Numbered from the stretch's first letter, positions 47,358 to 58,078 are shown. The stretch is 64,000 bases of DNA from Antrodiella citrinella (GCA_004802725.1 SGPM01000065.1:33934-97933), one strand, 5' to 3'. Numbers and translations: made by a program. The notes: generated from the sequence alone by a model not told the origin.

Positions 47358-47919
47358 ATGAAGGCATCCTTCGTTGTCATAGTGTTCATGGCTTTGTCCG
47401 TTGTTGCACTTCCGACGGGCAAGGTAGGACCAGGCTCAAAAAGACACTCAAAGTCACTGGTACTGATTTGCGCGTGTTCTGTCTAGCTAGCCGAAAAGTC
47501 CTCGGACGTCAACAGATTCAGCAACGACGATGCAGCGCAGCCTCAGGCTGTGGGGAAGGTGAGTAAATGCATCGCCGCAGCTTATGGTGTGCTTACTGCG
47601 GCATAACTTGCGCACTTGGAGTAGCGAGCGGAAAAGGATTCGTACATCGAGGACGGCACGACCATGGTGAGATACGACGTTCAAATTGAGGAGGTGAGGG
47701 AATACACACACTAATTCTCCGAGGGATTTACACTCACTGGTACCTACTGTGCATGTTGCGTTATCTGGAGTAGCGGTCAGAAAAGGACTCGTACATCGAG
47801 GACGGCACGACCATGGTGAGATACGGCGTTCAAATTGATGAGGTAAGGGAATACACACACTAATTCTCCGAGGGATTTAGACTCACCAAACACAACAGTG
47901 AATGTAGATCAAGCCATAG
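47358..47919 (+). CDS. Secreted repeat peptide precursor candidate (95 aa), tandem duplicated exon
   Basis: Exons 47358-47423, 47487-47558, 47625-47693, 47774-47842 and 47908-47919 give 95 residues. Exon 1 is a clean signal peptide (MKASFVVIVFMALSVVALP). Exon 2 encodes a 24-residue spacer ending GK. Exons 3 and 4 are tandem copies, 69 bases each with six differences, encoding (R)[A/S]EKDSYIEDGTTMVRY[D/G]VQI[E/D]E. The K46-R47 junction forms a Kex2-type KR site before repeat 1. Each repeat has two tyrosines, the residue modified in dikaritin peptides. The last exon adds only IKP. Precursor function is inferred from leader, repeats, KR site and the neighbouring UstYa gene. The tiny last exon is the least certain part. 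No homolog is known to me. Confidence 0.65.
47625..47842 (+). repeat. Tandem exon-plus-intron duplication
   Basis: Two units 149 bases apart: exon copies at 47625 and 47774, each followed by the same ~40-base intron start (gtgagggaatacacacac versus gtaagggaatacacacac, then taattctccgaggg) and preceded by gagtag acceptors. Exon differences are 6 of 69 bases, three of them changing an amino acid. Confidence 0.85.
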
Positions 47920-49931
47920 GCTACCTCAGGGCCGGCTCTGTCCTCCGAGTCGGTGTCACAGCGAGCAGCATTATCACACTCCGCGCGATCAGAAACATAT
48001 AGACTCGGCTTATTCACGTACTTCCTGTTTCAATGGCGAGAGATAGAAGAAATGAAAGTGAAACGTTTTGGCATACGCGGTACTGCGATAACTGGATTGA
48101 CTCGGAGTCGGATTCAGATCTAGATCTCAGGTGCTGCGCGCCTAACTCTCTTCAACTTGCTTCAAGTCTCTTACCGTCACTTCACTCAGACGAAGTTAAC
48201 CCAGTTACTATTTCATGGCGCTGCGCTCCATCTATTTCTCGGATTTGCATATTTCTACCACTCAATGATGGAACAAGACACTTGTAGACGTTCCTCCAGC
48301 TTCCTAGTGACAAAAGAGGGTAAGCATGTCTATTTCATGGAAGCCGGCTAAGTGGCTCAGTAGTAGTAGCTTACCAAATTGTACATGAATTTCTCGCAGG
48401 CAACGGGTCTCAGCTCAGCCTATCGAGTTCGCTCTGTGCGCATACTAGGACAAAACTGGAAGTCTAGATCTGCAGATTATGCACACGTATGTAATCTCCC
48501 AAGGCAGACCAGGATACGAGACCGAGATCTAGAGACGAGTCGCGGGTCACTGTACACACATACGCATACACATGTGGACACAACTGTTACCCTTCAGCCG
48601 TATACAAGCTCATTCCAGAAGAGTTACAATGTAACATAGTGAAAGTCGCGCGTTGGACATTTGTCTCTCTCGAGTGTGGTCTTACTTGTATCCACCAAAT
48701 AGAAAGTGTACACATAGAGGTCTCGTTCCAAGTCATCACGATACGCGTGCGTCTCTGTCGCAATTGCTGAGAGACTCATTAGGACCCACAGCCACTGGCA
48801 GGGTGTACTATCGGTATACTATGCCCTGGCATGGCATCAAGGGATACCAGCTATCAAGCTTCAAGCTTCTTGCGTGCCATGTTCCTTCCAAAGCGTTGCG
48901 ACTGCGTTTTCAACTTGAAGTCTCCGATGATCTCATACTTCAAGTTCGATGCCCGACTCAGAGAGGCAGCTCAAGTTTCATTAGCTTAGACTTGATGGGC
49001 TCATTCGTGACATCCAAGCACAATCGCAAGTTAAGACCAATCGTCATGTCAACGCGCTTGATGGAAAGCAGAAGAAGGCATGAAAGCACATCGCTTGGGA
49101 CGTTGTCATGACTGCTTCGGTATGCCACAGCTTTTCGCGTGCGTGTCGTGAGCATACTGATCATTGGACTCAAGGTTTGCGTTTAAGACATACAACATTG
49201 CGCTATTCCCTATCTCCGAGTTCGAAAGCATACCGAACGTTGTCACGACAATCCATCACTAAAGAACACCCACTTGCGTCCCAAATTGGACTGAAGCCGA
49301 AGAGATCCAAAGCCTCAGTCTCGAATTGAGCCCATCAACTATGTCTTGATTTTAACCTTTGGTGTAACGGTGATCGATAATCCTTACTGAATGTCGAACC
49401 AGAGAGAGCCTGAGCACTGACACGGCCTCATTTATATCACAGATGCTCTTTGTTCCCTCTGTTGGTCGCCCCATCCAAGTACAGCGAGCTTCGCCGCAAT
49501 TTGATACCATTCAATCTCGACACAAAGAAGCTTGCTGTGGCATCACGCACCTCCCGACACATAGATGCTATCCATGCGAAGCTGCCAAGTTGGACACCAC
49601 GCACGAGGTGTCAGTGATCGGCGAAGAACTGCGAGTTGTCCAGCCCGATCTGGACGCTATTGGGATCATACGGGTTCAGTATGGTATAAAAATGACCAAG
49701 AATTGGAGTACAGAACTTCAGCCCCCCACAGCTCATCATTCTTTTCAACTCTGCAGGTGCTAGTCGGTGAGTACCATTGTCAATTCCAAGCTGTGATTGA
49801 CTTTCTGACGTTCATGCGATTCAATAGCCTTTGTATATCCGTCTATTCACGTTTGAACTCTTCACGACCCTTCTCGGCGATCTCCGATCATCCCTGCTCA
49901 CCGAGTCCCCTACACAAGCAATTTCCTCAAA
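47920..49931. other. 2-kb gene-free stretch
   Basis: No gene could be supported. Open frames of 60-150 codons on + (48033, 48379, 48653, 49443, 49565) lack domains, leader peptides or consistent splice sites. A short CA/TA-rich microsatellite (acacacatacgcatacacatg area) lies near 48555. It may contain a decayed gene or long regulatory regions. Confidence 0.35.
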
Positions 49932-50749
49932 ATGCGCTTCTTCACCACTACTTTCGCACTGGTCGCAGCGGCCCTTCTGTCCGTCAGCCCTTCTCTTTCG
50001 GTCCCAATAAGCTCGTCTGAGATTCCGCAGAGAAAGTGGGTTGTCTTGCGCACTACTGCCCGAGATTGGTACTGACCCTGCTCAGTGGCGTTTTGGCGGA
50101 CGAACTCGTAACTCGCAGACTCAACTCGTCACACTCTGCCCCTCCGACTCAGATGAATACCACGATCAAGCGGGAGCCGCATTTCTCGTATGCGCGCGAG
50201 AACGAGAATGTAGCTCGCAGTCTCAACGGCACCACATCGAATTCCCGCCCTGGCAGGAACAACACCCGTACCAGTTCGTTCAAACGGGAGATGCCGCCTC
50301 TCTTGTCTGCTCGCAGACTCAGCAGTACCGGGTCGAGTGCTCACATGAACAACAGTCGGCGGTCCACTGCACCGGGGCGGGAGGTGTACCATCTAGATTC
50401 CCGCGAGAACGAGAACGTAGCTCGCAGGTTGAACAGCACTGGGTCTACCCATTCCCCTTCTCACATGAACAACAGTCGGAGGGCTACTGCATCAAGGCGG
50501 CGGGGGGTGTACCGTCTGGATGCCCGCGAGAACGAGACCGTGGAGGCTCGCAGGCTGAACAGCACTAGGTCAAACACCTCTCCTCCCTCTTCCCACCCTC
50601 GCATGAACACTACACGGACCAATACGTTCAGGCGGGAGCCGCGTCCTGTAGACGTTGACGCGAACCCCGATGCGGATCATCGTGTCAAGCGCAGTGCAGA
50701 GGTGGAAATTCGCGATTTGCTCGAACGTATTCTTGCTCGGAGTGAGTGA
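49932..50749 (+). CDS. Secreted repeat protein rich in dibasic sites
   Basis: Exons 49932-50035 and 50086-50749 encode 255 residues. A signal peptide (MRFFTTTFALVAAALLSVSP) is followed by about five imperfect repeats of 32-42 residues, each beginning RRLNSTxS (or RSLNGTTS, RRLSSTGS), with an MNN[ST]RR or MNTT core and closing RENENVA or similar. KR/RR pairs punctuate the units (IKRE, FKRE, ARRLN, VKRSAEVE), as in Kex2-processed repeat proteins. N-x-S/T sequons are abundant, so N-glycosylation is possible. The tail EIRDLLERILARSE is a charged helix. It may release several short peptides. No Tyr in most units, unlike classic dikaritins (YHLD and YRLD occur in two), so it may be a different peptide class or a cell-wall protein. 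Confidence 0.6.
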
Positions 50750-51206
50750 AGAGCCGCAGTTTGTTGGGACTCGTGGTGGCTGGTCACGTAAGTATCCTGC
50801 TGTGTATTCTATAAGTTGTTCCAGTGTTCTGACCGTGATATCTCTAGCGATCGGACTAGGCTTGAACTGAAATCATGTATCCATTACTCTTGAGGGCTCC
50901 TAAGTAGACAGGTCACCGAAATCTGTATATTGTTGCGGATGTCATTGGCAGTACGTAGAATTGGTGGCGGAACGAGGTCTGAGATATGATGTTTATGCAA
51001 CCATTGCAACGTACACTGGCAGACAATTCCGACGGGGTCGGTCAGACGGCACCCCGGGCCGTCCTGAGCCAAGACAACGTCTTCCGCCCGACGTCACCTT
51101 GCATTCAAATTCAGTCGGATTCAACCGGCAGTCCCAGCTACTTATAGCACTCGTAGTCCGCAGCGGATGCTCTCTCTCTCTTCTCACCTTCTCTCTCTGA
51201 TCTGAC
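50750..51206. promoter_or_regulatory. Ligase 2 promoter with CT-rich block
   Basis: 457 bases. cttatagc at about 51140 is TATA-like, and a pyrimidine block (tctctctctcttctcacc, near 51172) lies just before the ATG, the usual fungal initiator context. Confidence 0.45.
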
Positions 51207-53289
51207 ATGACCGTCTATAAGTCCTCGTACCCCTCCATAAAGGTCCCGGAGGAGTCACTCTTCTCTCATCTCTTCAACACGCGATTCTTGGACTTTCCAC
51301 CATCGAGTTACGCGTTCATAGACCCCAACACCGACCTCAAGCTCACGCGCGGGGACTTGCGCGACCTCTGTCTCTCCTTTGGCCATGGACTGCGATACAC
51401 ATTACGGGACCTTGGAGGCGTTCATCTGGGCAGAGGTGACGTCGTCATGGCGTTCAGCCCGAATAGCATTGCATGGCCCGTCATACTGCTAGGGTCCGTC
51501 GCGGCAGGGCTGCGTGTCACCCTTGCGAACACCAGCTACGTTTCTCGGGAGCTGGAGCATCAATGGGAGGACAGCCATGCGAAAGCCGTCATTGTCGCGC
51601 CGCCCTTCCTCCCCGTCGTCCTCGAAATGTTCATGAACATTGGCTTTAGTGAGGCCGACGCGAGGAAGAGAATTATATTGGCAGATTGGGCCACACCGCA
51701 CGCTCGACGCTCCTCGTTGTATGTCACGATGACTAGCCTACTTGGCGGAGACAAGCTACCGAAGGAGGAGGAATTCCGTGGGAAGCAAAGTTCGGAGACT
51801 GTTCTGCTCTGTTACTCGTCAGGTACCACTGGGAAACCAAAAGGCGTGGAGGTACGTTGATTGGCATGGGTTTTTTCTTTGCTGGTCTCACTCGGTACAT
51901 AGACCACCCACAGTAATGCCATTCATCTGATCCACATGGTCAGACCACATTTTCCTTTGGCAGAAACCGGCGCAGACGTGATGTTAGGCATTTTGCCCTT
52001 CTATCATATCTATGGTAAGACCCGTCATTAGAGTCCTCGTATTGAGCTGACATGGCATCTCGGAATAGGTGTCGTAAAATTGCTGATGTTTCCGTTCTTA
52101 TGCGGCGTCCCTGTGATCGTGATGCCCAAGTTCGACCCTACAGAGTTCTGCAGGAACGTTGAGAAGTACCACGTGTCAATGAGTCTCATCGTTCCACCGG
52201 TTTGTTTAGCACTCATCCATCATCCAGGTGAGTAAGAGCAACACATTCCATCTGATTATTATTCTGAATGTTCCGCATAGCGACAACCAAATTCAACATG
52301 AAGTCACTCCGATTCATGTGTTCAGGTGCCGCGCCGTTGAGCGACGCAGTAGTCAACCAAACAGAAGCAAGGTTCAAGTCTGTGGGTGCCAACACCTTCA
52401 TCAGCCAGGGTGTGTTCCGCATTGCCCGAACTACGCCCGACTTCCTTTTGACGCAGACACCTAACTTCAGGTTACGGTTTGACTGAAACATCACCCACCA
52501 CTCACCTGCTACCGCTCGAGGATCACTTACGGAAAGTCGGAAGCATTGGCCCTTTACTTCCCAACCTGGAGGCCAGACTGGTCGTAGAAGATGTCGAAGA
52601 AGCCAAAGAAGGCGAACCCGGAGAGCTCTGGATTCGGGGACCAACGGTCATGAAGGGATATCTGAACAATGCTGAGGCTACAAAGAACGCGATTACCGAG
52701 GATGGCTGGTTCAAGACTGGAGATGTTGCTGTTCGAGACAAAGAAGGATATTATTATATCGTGGATAGACGGAAGGAGTTGATCAAGTACAAGGGTTTCC
52801 AAGGTATGCATATTTCTGTCGTGTGGAGTGCTACTTCTTACTAATGCTCTGTAAAGTACCACCTGCGGAACTGGAAAGTGTGCTCATCCAGCATCCCGAG
52901 ATCGTGGACGCTGCTGTCATTGGTGTCTACTCGGAGAAGGACGCATCAGAGCTGCCTCGGTGTGTCTAATAGCGCGCGCAAATACTCTCCCTATTGACCT
53001 CTGCATCTCATTCAGTGCTTATGTCGTGCACGCCAAAGGCTTGAAGGGCGACGCGGCTGCCGCTTTTGGACGGGAAGTACAGCGGTGGATTGAGCCTCGA
53101 GTTGCGAAGCATAAGCTGTTGCGTGGGGGTGTCGTAGTGCTCGACGCTGTTCCTCGGAGGTGAGCATCGTATCTCGAACCTCCTGGTCTGCAAGCTCAAG
53201 TTTGCATTTGCAGTGCTGCTGGAAAGATACTTCGACGAGAATTACGCGAACTTGCGAAGAATGAAGTGACTGCCAAGGCGAAGTTGTGA
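51207..53289 (+). CDS. Peroxisomal AMP-forming acyl/aryl-CoA ligase (4CL-like), copy 2
   Basis: Eight exons (51207-51851, 51903-52014, 52069-52227, 52281-52409, 52471-52803, 52857-52959, 53016-53159, 53214-53289) encode 566 residues. The motifs match copy 1: [44 protein letters not shown] and AAGKILRR with the catalytic Lys. The C-terminus is AKL, a functional PTS1 variant, so it is probably peroxisomal. It shares four intron sites with copy 1 but lacks the intron before GYLN and has the hinge intron 10 bases further on, after FQ, with a normal GT donor. The substrate is a carboxylic acid of unknown type. Its nearness to the repeat-peptide gene may be incidental. Confidence 0.93.
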
Positions 53290-53618
53290 TTTATGGCTAT
53301 GTTCGAATCCTATGTATCTCTTGCTGTATCATATATATTTCTTGATGATTGTTCAGCGTAACCATAGCATCATCATGCGCAAAACTCGTCTGCAGACTGT
53401 GTACGAATCTCGTCCTCCATGCGCTGCGTACACGTGAGAGACGCGATGGTAAACATGACCAAACAACGTGTGAATTAGCCGGGAAGAGCGCCTGTGATCA
53501 CACCTGCGCTTTCCATCCTCACTGGCCAGTGGCTCATCCTCCCACCTCCCGCTCATCATATCTCACAGACCGCCTTTTCGACTCTTCTCACATCCACAAA
53601 CACGATTCTGTCGGTATA
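53290..53618. other. Intergenic, RRM gene promoter
   Basis: 329 bases; no gene. AT-rich 3' end of ligase 2 (catatatatttcttg) then C-rich promoter. Confidence 0.45.
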
Positions 53619-54645
53619 ATGGCCTCTTTACTCGAACGCCTGAGCGCACCCGGCTCGACCGGTCCCGTACGAAACAAAAGTCAAACTCAACGCTCAGGAG
53701 GGTCTCCATACGTGCGCCAACCTCTCACCTCTTCAAGCCTTCTCTATCCTCATCATGCGCGGTCTTCTTCGATAACGTAACACATATTTCGTTACGGACA
53801 TCTCTCCTTCTCTCTCTCAAACAGAACCGTAATGCCCGTCCGTTGAGGGGCGATAGCAACACAAATTGGGAACATGATATGTATAATAAAGAGACGGGAT
53901 CGGGCTCTGGGCGGTCGCTCGTGGCCAGGATGGGGAATGTGCAGGTGATCCCGAAGATGAATTTGGCGATGGCGGACAAGGCGTTGAGGGAGGCCCATGG
54001 CGAGAAGGGGCTGTCCATCAAGGGGGCAAGTGCGAGGGGCAACGTGGTGCAAGTTGGTGGGCTGGCAAAGGGGACGACGAGCGACGATGTCGAGGTACGT
54101 TGTTTCCTGCAATCAGTACCTCCCGTCTTGAAACTCATGGGCGATGGTTCTTTAGGCTATTTTCAAGCGCTGCGGACCCATCACACGTTCCGAGGTCTTC
54201 AAGAACGGCGACCCAGTCGTCGTCAGGCTCACCTTCAAACAGGAAAAAGACGCGCAAGCCGCAGTATCCAAGTTTCACGGTCAACCCGCCGATGGCAGAA
54301 CACTCGAAGTCAAGGTCGTAGGAGGCGTCAATGCGTCATTCGGAGGTCGTCTCGGAGTGACTTCGTTGGACAACAGCGTAGATGTGCTCATGGATAACGA
54401 CAGCGCAGCAAATGGATCGTGGGTCTGCCTTTGACTTTCCTGTCCTTCCAGTTTCTGATACAAATATGTCTAGCAAACTGCGTTCGGACGCTATACTGGC
54501 CCAAGATTCCCGCGCGTCGGTGATGGTGGCTCCTCCAGGTGCCAACCCAGCTGAGTACTCTCAGCGACCACAACGGGGCAGGGGCAGAGGTCGAGGGAGG
54601 GGTGGACGCGGTAGAGGTATCGCTGCCCGTATGGATATAGATTGA
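53619..54645 (+). CDS. RRM/RGG RNA-binding protein (ALYREF/Yra1-like)
   Basis: Exons 53619-53711, 53825-54094, 54156-54418 and 54474-54645 encode 265 residues. One RRM spans about 95-165: NVVQVGGLAKGTT (beta1/RNP2 position, weak), AIFKRCGPI, VVVRLTFKQEKDAQAAV (RNP1 position, aromatic Phe) and GRTLEVKVV. The RNP1 lacks the canonical GxGF, so RNA contact may be atypical. The tail has an RGRGRGRGGRGRG box typical of mRNA export adaptors and other RNA-binding proteins, and ends ARMDID. The layout, with basic N-terminus, central RRM and C-terminal RGG, resembles Aly/REF. Nuclear role in mRNP assembly is likely but inferred. Confidence 0.8.
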
Positions 54646-55075
54646 GGGATTCTGTGTAGGCTTTCATGGACATTGTTTTCTTTGCTCTTCCCGAGTCCCG
54701 ACCCAAATATGTGCTACAGTCCTATAATGATGTTGGCTACCAGTTACCCCCCTCGCGTTCTTGTTGCTCCGGCCACTGTGTACTATTACATGACATACGC
54801 CTGTTGATAATGCCCACCTCTCCACCTGCCGTACTGTGAGCTACATAATAATGTGTGTCACATTACGCGCATTACTAGTATGTCACATGCCACGCCAGCA
54901 CACCGTGACCCGCAACGTCAGTGTCACGGTGCAGAATCACCCTCCGAGAGGCTCCTCCAGCGTTGCTTGTATCTTCCACCCTTGCCGTCCGCTCATCCTC
55001 CTTCTCTCCGAGGCTCTTTCTTATCCATCTATAGTCTCCTTGATTTTATTTCCTAGACACTAGTTATAACTCAAG
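54646..55075. other. Intergenic, cornichon promoter
   Basis: 430 bases, no gene. Contains gttataactc close to the cornichon start and a pyrimidine-rich tract near 55000. Confidence 0.45.
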
Positions 55076-55894
55076 ATGGGCGGTGCAGGTGAGCAGACAG
55101 ACGTGGTCGTTGCGCAAGCTCTGGGCTGACCAGTGCTTCTTGGTTCACAGGATGGCTTTTCCTTTTCGCGGTTCTCATGGCTGCTGGACTTTTGTTCACG
55201 ATGGTGTTCTTCGTGCGTCCGCTCTACTATCTATTATATCGACATGTTTGCTCATTGTTTCCTTCGAATCTCCTTGCTGTGTGCCCCTACGCACTTGTGG
55301 CGTTTCTCCGAATCGTGATGACGACCTTCTGCGCCCTCAGATCATCATGTTCTCGGATTTGGAGGTTGACTACATCAACCCAATAGATCTGTGCAACAAG
55401 CTCAACCAGGTGCGCCTCCCCTTCTCCCCATCCTAGCTGCACTTTCCTCTGATTATTTATCTCTTGTACAGTTTATTCTGCCCGAGCACATAGCCCACGC
55501 CTTCCTCTGTCTCCTCTTCCTGATATCTGGCCAATGGATAGCATTCTTGCTCAACGCGCCCCTACTAGCTTTCAATATCAACAAGTACGTAACCCTGCTG
55601 CGACCCCTCCACGTATGCGCACGCGTGGTTAACAAACACATCGCATTGCATTGCCACTCTTGTCTAGAATACGGAATGGGAACCACATGTACGACGCTAC
55701 GGAGATCTTCAGGTCACTACCAAGTCACAAGAAGGAGAGCTTCATCAAACTTGGGTTCTACCTGCTGAGCTTCTTCTACTACCTATACCGGTGCGTCTTC
55801 ATTTCGCTTGTGTTCGTGACTCTCCTTCTTACCAGAATGCGTGTACGCCCTTCTCCACAGTATGATTGTCGCACTCATTGCGGACAGCGAGTAA
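55076..55894 (+). CDS. Cornichon / Erv14-type ER cargo receptor, copy 1
   Basis: Exons 55076-55088, 55151-55212, 55341-55409, 55472-55584, 55668-55790 and 55861-55894 encode 137 residues, the normal length. The start [18 protein letters not shown] is TM1; the family signature [12 protein letters not shown] and CNKLNQFILPEH follow, then TM2 ([19 protein letters not shown]), [13 protein letters not shown] and TM3 ([20 protein letters not shown]). Cornichon proteins load transmembrane cargo into COPII vesicles at the ER. The first exon holds only four codons and one base. It is tandem with a paralog 725 bases downstream that has the same intron sites. Confidence 0.94.
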
Positions 55895-56618
55895 ACGAAC
55901 TCGGACGAAAGGGCATACCCGTGTCTTCTTTACCCTAGGAGAGTTGGGGCGGGCAAATATGGCATAGTGTGACGATGTGGGAGCGGGGTGGGGACATTCG
56001 GGATGGGCCCTCTTCCTCCATCCTTCCTCCATTATCTAACTGTGTGTTAATGCAATGCTTTCTCTCCCATGACATGTTTTTACGACTACGACTTTTTCCT
56101 CTTTCTTCCTACAAGCGTTTCGTGTACCCTGTGTGTTTTGTGTTGCTTGAATCTCATCTTTTGTCCTATCGAGCTGCTGCGGTTCGCATATCGTGTTCCC
56201 TTCTCCACACAATCTTACGACCGGATAAGCATTTCTTGTCGCTCTTGAAGCCTGCCATTGAACCGCAACTCTGCGAATCCGAGGTTCTTTCGTTCGATCG
56301 CGTCGCAATCACGTGTATTCTACGCGCTCACCGTGTCGCTCGAGTGAGTCGAGTCGCGTCCACCGAAGGTACCCGACGAGTTTTTCGTTCAATCGCAATT
56401 TCGAGCTCGACTTACGCTGTACAGTCTCTCTTGCAGCTCGACATCTTGTTTGCTTCAGCGTGTTCCCCTTTTCACGCCCCTCGTACGACACCCAATCTCG
56501 CATCACACGGCTGCCGCCCATATCATAGTCGCTGGCACCGGACTCTCCTTATCCATTACGACGAAGAAACACGATCTACGCTCCTCTTTCACGACTGGCC
56601 CCTTCGTAAAGTTGCAAG
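55895..56618. other. Intergenic between the two cornichon genes
   Basis: 724 bases, T- and C-rich, with no duplicated cornichon remnant visible. Open frames up to 217 codons are chance reads of skewed composition. Confidence 0.45.
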
Positions 56619-57380
56619 ATGATGGGATATGCTGGTACGCTTTATTATGTTGCTTGCGTTATTGCTTTTTCCTCACGAGAAGTCTTTGTGTGTTTTTGGG
56701 TCCACGTCATGCGTGAATAGCATGGCTGTTCTTGTTCGCTGTGTTCGTGGTGGCAGCCTTGCTGTTTATCAGTATCTTCCATGTGAGGATCCTTGTTTCT
56801 ATGGATGGGTCACAAAGAAGACTAAAGAAGACTGTCATGCGCAATAGGTTATCATGTACTCCGACCTCGAGTCTGACTATGTCAACCCCGTGGAGATGTG
56901 CAGTAAACTCAACCCAGTGCGTCCCCTTCTCTTTTCTGCTTATCGACCTCGTGTGTTAATGGACGTTGCTTTTTATCTGGTGTAGTTCGTTATTCCGGAA
57001 GCCCTGCTACACGGGTTCGTGACCGTCCTGTTCCTCGTGTCCGGCCAATGGATAGCTTTCACTATCAACGCACCGTTACTTGCTTACAACGTGCGAAAGT
57101 ACGTCGTCCCCGCTCCCTTCTGCGTGCCTCAAAGACGAACTACTGATGTGCACGGGTGCTCCATTGCAGAGTACTGACGAACAACTACACGTTCGATGCG
57201 ACGGAGATTTTCCGGTCGTTGGAAGAACACAAGAAGGAGTCCTTCGCAAAGCTGGGCTTCTATTTGCTGTGCTTCTTGTTCTACTTGTACAGGTACGTCC
57301 TGCTGTTTCTTGCTCCAGCGCTTTGATTTACGATTTGTGTTTGCAGCATGATCCTTGCTATCGTCACTGAAAACCCGTAA
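56619..57380 (+). CDS. Cornichon / Erv14-type ER cargo receptor, copy 2
   Basis: Exons 56619-56634, 56721-56782, 56848-56916, 56986-57098, 57170-57292 and 57347-57380 encode 138 residues from the first of two adjacent ATGs. It has the same six-exon plan and phases as copy 1. [12 protein letters not shown] and CSKLNPFVIPEA replace the copy 1 motif; [15 protein letters not shown] is nearly identical. TM segments [35 protein letters not shown] and [18 protein letters not shown] are intact. Divergence in loops suggests separate cargo preferences. Both copies look functional. Confidence 0.93.
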
Positions 57381-57520
57381 TTGATGTAACGACGGATATC
57401 CTTGGTTTGAGTGGGAGGGAAGAGGGGAGGCCGTGTAGATTGATCTTGTAGTGCAAATGACGTCATGTATTCTCCTATAGTCTTGCCTCCATCCGTTCTA
57501 CCATCCCCCCACCTACTACC

Positions 57521-58078
57521 ATGTCCACGTCCGTAAATAAAGCCTCGCTCACACCCTTGAACGCCCTCCGCGTATCCCAATACCAGATCCCGCGCCACGG
57601 ACGCATCCCAAACACATCCATCCAACACAAACCCCTGCTCGTCTACCACAGCGCCTTCGTCCCCGACACGCACCTCACCGCCGTCGCGGTCGAGGCGCAC
57701 ATCGCGTCCGTCGGGCTGTACAGCGCGCAGTGGCAGTACACCATGTACGCGAAGAACCACTTCCACTCGACGACGCACGAGCTGCTCGTCGTGTTCCGCG
57801 GGAGCGCGCGCGTGTGTTTCGGCGGGGAGGACAACCCCGGGAGGGTGGAGCTCGATGTGAGCAAGGGCGATGCGATGCTCGTGCCGGCGGGCGTGGCGCA
57901 TAGGCTGCTGGAGCAGGGGGAGGACGGGTTTGAGATGGTCGGGTCGTATCCGGTGGGCGCGACGTGGGACTTGTGTTATGGGACGGAGGGGAGGAATGTG
58001 GAGGCGCACATTGCGGCGTTGGGGTGGTTGAACAAGGATCCGTTGTATGGTGACGATGGACCGGCGTTGCATGTGTAG
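57521..58078 (+). CDS. Cupin-domain protein (YjlB-like)
   Basis: A single exon, 185 residues. The cupin core holds FHSTTHELLVVFRGSARV (motif 1, with His and Glu for metal) and GDAMLVPAGVAHRLL (motif 2, with His). The spacing fits a monocupin. YjlB-type relatives are uncharacterised; some cupins act as isomerases or dioxygenases. A VCFGGEDNPGRVELDV stretch joins the motifs. GC content is high here, which creates a long open frame on the opposite strand (57281-58072) that I reject. No signal peptide, so probably cytosolic. Confidence 0.88.
   Translation: MSTSVNKASLTPLNALRVSQYQIPRHGRIPNTSIQHKPLLVYHSAFVPDTHLTAVAVEAHIASVGLYSAQWQYTMYAKNHFHSTTHELLVVFRGSARVCFGGEDNPGRVELDVSKGDAMLVPAGVAHRLLEQGEDGFEMVGSYPVGATWDLCYGTEGRNVEAHIAALGWLNKDPLYGDDGPALHV

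Noticed and set aside
47487..47858. 123-codon minus-strand frame over the peptide gene
   Set aside because: Repeats inside it simply reflect the duplicated exon; no leader or domain.
48653..49111. 152-codon plus frame in the 2-kb gap
   Set aside because: No recognisable features; composition like non-coding DNA.
50041..50568. 175-codon frame overlapping the repeat protein
   Set aside because: Out-of-frame shadow; the other frame has signal peptide, splice site and regular repeats.
57281..58072. 263-codon open frame on the minus strand
   Set aside because: Antisense of the cupin exon in GC-rich sequence; Arg/Pro/His-rich and featureless, and it also runs into cornichon copy 2.
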